Positions 61,504-64,000 of a DNA stretch of 64,000 nt are shown here, in pieces. Every line of letters begins with the position of its first letter. The first letter of the stretch is position 1. The translations under genes were made by a program, and so were the position numbers. The notes beneath the pieces were generated by a model that saw only the letters and a program-made list of their open reading frames with translations, was not told the DNA's origin and ran no database searches. Where the stretch lies: the NCBI GenBank assembly GCA_012513515.1, contig JAAZCA010000031.1, positions 1 to 64,000 on the forward strand. Direction: 5' to 3'. Source of the DNA: Myxococcales bacterium (lineage in GTDB: Bacteria; UBA10199; 2-02-FULL-44-16; JAAZCA01).

Positions 61504-62862
61504 ATGTTAGCAGGTTCACAAAGATGCGAATTCAGGTCACAACTATGGCTCGATAGCGATTCATTTAAAACGATGATGGAGGTCCTAAAGGCTGACTGCG
61601 AAATAGATTCGAAGAGGTGCGTCGAGACGGAAGGATTCAAACTAGACAACACGAGCGAGCCCTCCGAAGGTGGATGCAGGCGCCAGGTAAAAAGGGGCGC
61701 AGAGTTTGAAGATGTCTTCCGGAAAGTAGTCGATGGCAGACTAATTTTAGGTCGTATACTCCCGGCCACCCTGCTGTGGAACGCTATGCAAGCCATGGAC
61801 GTCTGTAAATGGGGAAGCCGCGCCGGATATCTCTTCGCCGCCGGGACGGAGCTCATAAGAGGGCTTAGGGAAAGCTTCGATCTAGGCAAGGCCGACATCA
61901 AATATGACGAATCATTCAAACTAATAAAAGACCTGGGAGACAACCCAGTGAAAGCTCTCGTTGAAGCCAAGGCCGAGTTAAAAGCTGACATCGAAAGCAC
62001 GCAAATAACCACCAGTGCGAAAGCTGGAAAGCAAACGCAACTTGACACGCTCAAAAGCCACGAAGAGGACTTGGCGGTTACGTATGCGCGCGCCTCAATC
62101 GCTTTCATCAGGGATAACGCCGCCAAATCCGACCATCTTGAAATGCTTATAAATCTGGGGATGGATGAAGAGACAGCGATGGTCCTCTACTCGCTCGCTC
62201 CGGCCTATAGAGAAGATGGAGAAACGAAGCTAGACGAACTGTGCGTAAGTGTCGCAGTCGAAAAACTCGTTGAAAATAAGTCGATCAGCAGAAGCTGGGG
62301 AGATGTAATAATCGCATTCAAGAAGATCGTCGACATCAGCGCCGCAATTCAAAAGGCATCCGAAAGTGAAGATGTAAAAAAAATCGATAGTGCATTTGTC
62401 GCCGCAACTGCCGCCAGACAGCCTACGAAAGAGATGATTCAAGGATGGCTCACTAAAAGAATGCAGGCGATAAGGACCGCGATTGGTGAAGATGGGGCAT
62501 CGAAGCTCGTTACCTCTTATGAGGAAGCCGTAAATCTCCTGACGGATCTCGTACAGATCACGACGGCCCAGAGCGCCCTTGTGAATTCCTTAACCCCCTT
62601 GCTGACAGAACTTAATCGGTACGTGGCGCTTTTACAATCCGCCACGCAGCCCGACACCAAATCCGACCCTAAAAAGTCCGAACGAGTAAAAAAGGTACCC
62701 CCTAGAGTCATCAGAACAAAAAGCTCTGGCGGTAAAGCTAGCAGAACCTCTTCTAAGACAAATTATGAAGCAATCTGCCGTTCTACCATTGTGCAACGCG
62801 CCCAAGACGCTGGTCTGCGCGCTGCTTACGCCAAAGCCGTAAAAGAGGGGAAATGTAAGTAA
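61504..62862 (+). CDS. Unknown 452-aa protein behind tandem GCAAC-CGATAA promoters
   Basis: No family recognised. The ATG 61504 follows AAAGGAGG; an in-frame GTG at 61441 lies between promoter and ribosome site and is not used. The protein is soluble and strongly helical (KALVEAKAELKADIEST, KAGKQTQLDTLKSHEEDLAVTYARA, VNLLTDLVQITTAQSALVNSL), with no signal peptide, Cys-containing N-terminus and a lysine-rich tail. It is followed at 36 bp by another unknown gene and may be co-transcribed. Possibly an effector or scaffold; no motif decides. Confidence 0.7.
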   Translation: MLAGSQRCEFRSQLWLDSDSFKTMMEVLKADCEIDSKRCVETEGFKLDNTSEPSEGGCRRQVKRGAEFEDVFRKVVDGRLILGRILPATLLWNAMQAMDVCKWGSRAGYLFAAGTELIRGLRESFDLGKADIKYDESFKLIKDLGDNPVKALVEAKAELKADIESTQITTSAKAGKQTQLDTLKSHEEDLAVTYARASIAFIRDNAAKSDHLEMLINLGMDEETAMVLYSLAPAYREDGETKLDELCVSVAVEKLVENKSISRSWGDVIIAFKKIVDISAAIQKASESEDVKKIDSAFVAATAARQPTKEMIQGWLTKRMQAIRTAIGEDGASKLVTSYEEAVNLLTDLVQITTAQSALVNSLTPLLTELNRYVALLQSATQPDTKSDPKKSERVKKVPPRVIRTKSSGGKASRTSSKTNYEAICRSTIVQRAQDAGLRAAYAKAVKEGKCK

Positions 62863-62898
62863 GTAGTTGTAGGATAAATTCCTTTAATAGGAGGCTAA

Positions 62899-64000
62899 AA
62901 TGTTTTCTGCCGGTGACGATAGATATAAACTTGGGCTTACCCCGATACAAACAGCGATTGTCGATGCCATTGCACCGGCGTTTTGTCCGGTACAAAAGTT
63001 TGACAACAACCCTGTGAAAAAAGACGATTGCGACCTTCTGCTTGCGAAGGTGCTGGCGGATTCAACCGCGGCTCTCCAGGACGACGAGGCAAAAAACAGG
63101 TTCACCGCCGAGATATTCCTCCCTGCAGCGCAGACAGTAGGGCACCAGTGCCAAGAACAAAAAGCAAAGAGAATGGTAGGAGATGAGAGACAATGCTCAC
63201 TCGACTCCTACAGGGATGAAAAAAAACCTAGGGTTCAAATTTTAACATCGAGAGATAGCGGTCTTTTAGAGATGCCCTTCATCCCATACCTAAGAGAGGC
63301 AGCTGCAGGAAGAGTGTCAGGAATCTTAAACGCACCGTCAGCCGGCTCCACACGTACAGTAGCTATGTTAACCGCCCCTCTGCCCAATGCAGAGTTTTCA
63401 AATTTTCTAAAAGAGCTCAGGGATAACGGAATGGTAAGGCTCGCCCGCGAGGCAATGCGCCTATTTAACGACGCGGCAGAGCGCGAGGGTTTCAACCGGT
63501 CAAAGATCGACCCCCTAGTTGATTCTATAATAGAGCTCGTAAAAGCGTTCTCAGATCATGTTCCGAGTTCATCAGATAAAGATCATGCAATCGATGCCGC
63601 ACATGAGGCGCTTTCGAAGACTATCATCTATAAATTCGAAGAGGACGGAAGAGGTGATTTTCGTACCCTCCCCGAAAGTGTGTGGGGAGCCGGGAGTAAA
63701 CTGACGGAAAAGGATGCTTTGAGAAAACTCTTCACAAATGCAATTCCGCGTTATCTCGCAAATAAAACAGCCCCGGCATACGCTGATAAAGATGTCACCA
63801 AAGCTCTGGGCGAACTCGGCGACGCGATGCTGAGTGCGATCCAAAAGAGCGCTGAAAAAGATCCCGCAAAGCTAGTCGTAAAAGAGGTGAAGACCGACGG
63901 AAGTGGGAAACCGACCGAGGTGATCTTTATGGATGGAGCCGAAGCCGCCAAAGCTCTGGCTGCTTCAGGTCTGGAAGATACGGACGGCAGGGCGCTTCCA
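62899..64000 (+). CDS. Unknown protein, 3' end beyond the window
   Basis: The ATG 62899 follows AGGAGG, and 367 codons lie inside the window with no stop. No family recognised. It is soluble, mixed helical (ALQDDEAKNRFTAEIFLPAAQ, REAMRLFNDAAEREGF, KALGELGDAMLSAIQKSAEKD), no signal peptide in the first residues (MFSAGDDRYKLG). It is 36 bp after the 452-aa gene and probably shares its promoters. Confidence 0.7.

Overview
The window looks like chromosome from an uncultivated, Gram-negative, deltaproteobacterium-like lineage of roughly 48-50% GC. The evidence is an outer membrane apparatus (TamB, BamA/TamA-type Omp85, porin, TonB receptor, LpoB/LPP20 lipoproteins), murein recycling by LdcA and Mpl, hopanoid side-chain genes (hpnG, hpnH) and a subtilase ending in a MYXO-CTERM-like anchor. 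No single gene fixes the phylum. Most ORFs are housekeeping genes separated by repeat-filled gaps.

Layout. 1-3931 (minus): a dcw cluster, mraZ-STAS-rsmH-ftsL-ftsI (cut by the window edge), behind a phased MraZ operator. 4425-7867 (minus): a two-gene operon of unknown function (187 and 960 aa). 8000-9345 (minus): CPBP protease and nitroreductase. 9439-19056 (plus): an envelope block with LD-carboxypeptidase, a serine hydrolase, Mpl, TamB and an Omp85 protein, with most junctions overlapping. 19094-25940 (mostly minus): GbsR-like regulator, a CDP-alcohol phosphatidyltransferase fused to a degenerate alkaline-phosphatase fold, porin, orphan response regulator, RidA and a methyltransferase. 26111-35544: PepA, a small unknown ORF, a DUF2400 protein, an unknown 234-aa gene, a degenerate long RelA/SpoT homolog, an unknown 160-aa gene and a TonB receptor. 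35717-41851 (plus): Rnk, a K+/H+ antiporter, and an LPP20-LPP20-LpoB-COG3014 lipoprotein operon. 42173-46385 (minus): radical SAM protein, small protein, SerRS, DsbA-type lipoprotein. 46749-49408: S8 protease and tRNA-Pro(CGG). 49537-52683 (minus): GIY-YIG, an unknown membrane-anchored protein, HpnG, HpnH. 52770-57486 (plus): RNHCP protein, small membrane protein, Lon-like protease, M42-type peptidase. 57745-58779: a Fic gene on an islet bounded by 114-bp direct repeats. 59132-64000: tryptophanase, cytidine deaminase and two unknown genes, the last cut by the window edge.

The most unusual signal is a promoter-like motif, GCAAC(A/T)-N15-CGATAA, that occurs five times with invariant spacing. 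Each copy is intergenic and correctly oriented: before the 187/960-aa operon, before the 234-aa gene, before the subtilase, and twice before the 452-aa gene. An N16 variant precedes the 88-aa ORF, and a version with one -10 mismatch sits at the RelA/SpoT-like gene. It resembles promoters of an extracytoplasmic-function-type sigma factor. The genes behind it are nearly all without known families, so this may be a scattered regulon of an undescribed system.

A second theme is a mosaic of intergenic repeats in a dozen gaps: CCCGC...GCGGG palindromes, GGATCCCCGA...TCGGGGATGAC palindromes, GTGACTGGTGACTCGTAAC strings and CCATGGACAATTGACC strings, recombined in different orders and orientations. Another palindrome, GGGGACAC-N9-ATGTCCCC, sits between genes and inside the last codons of some of them.
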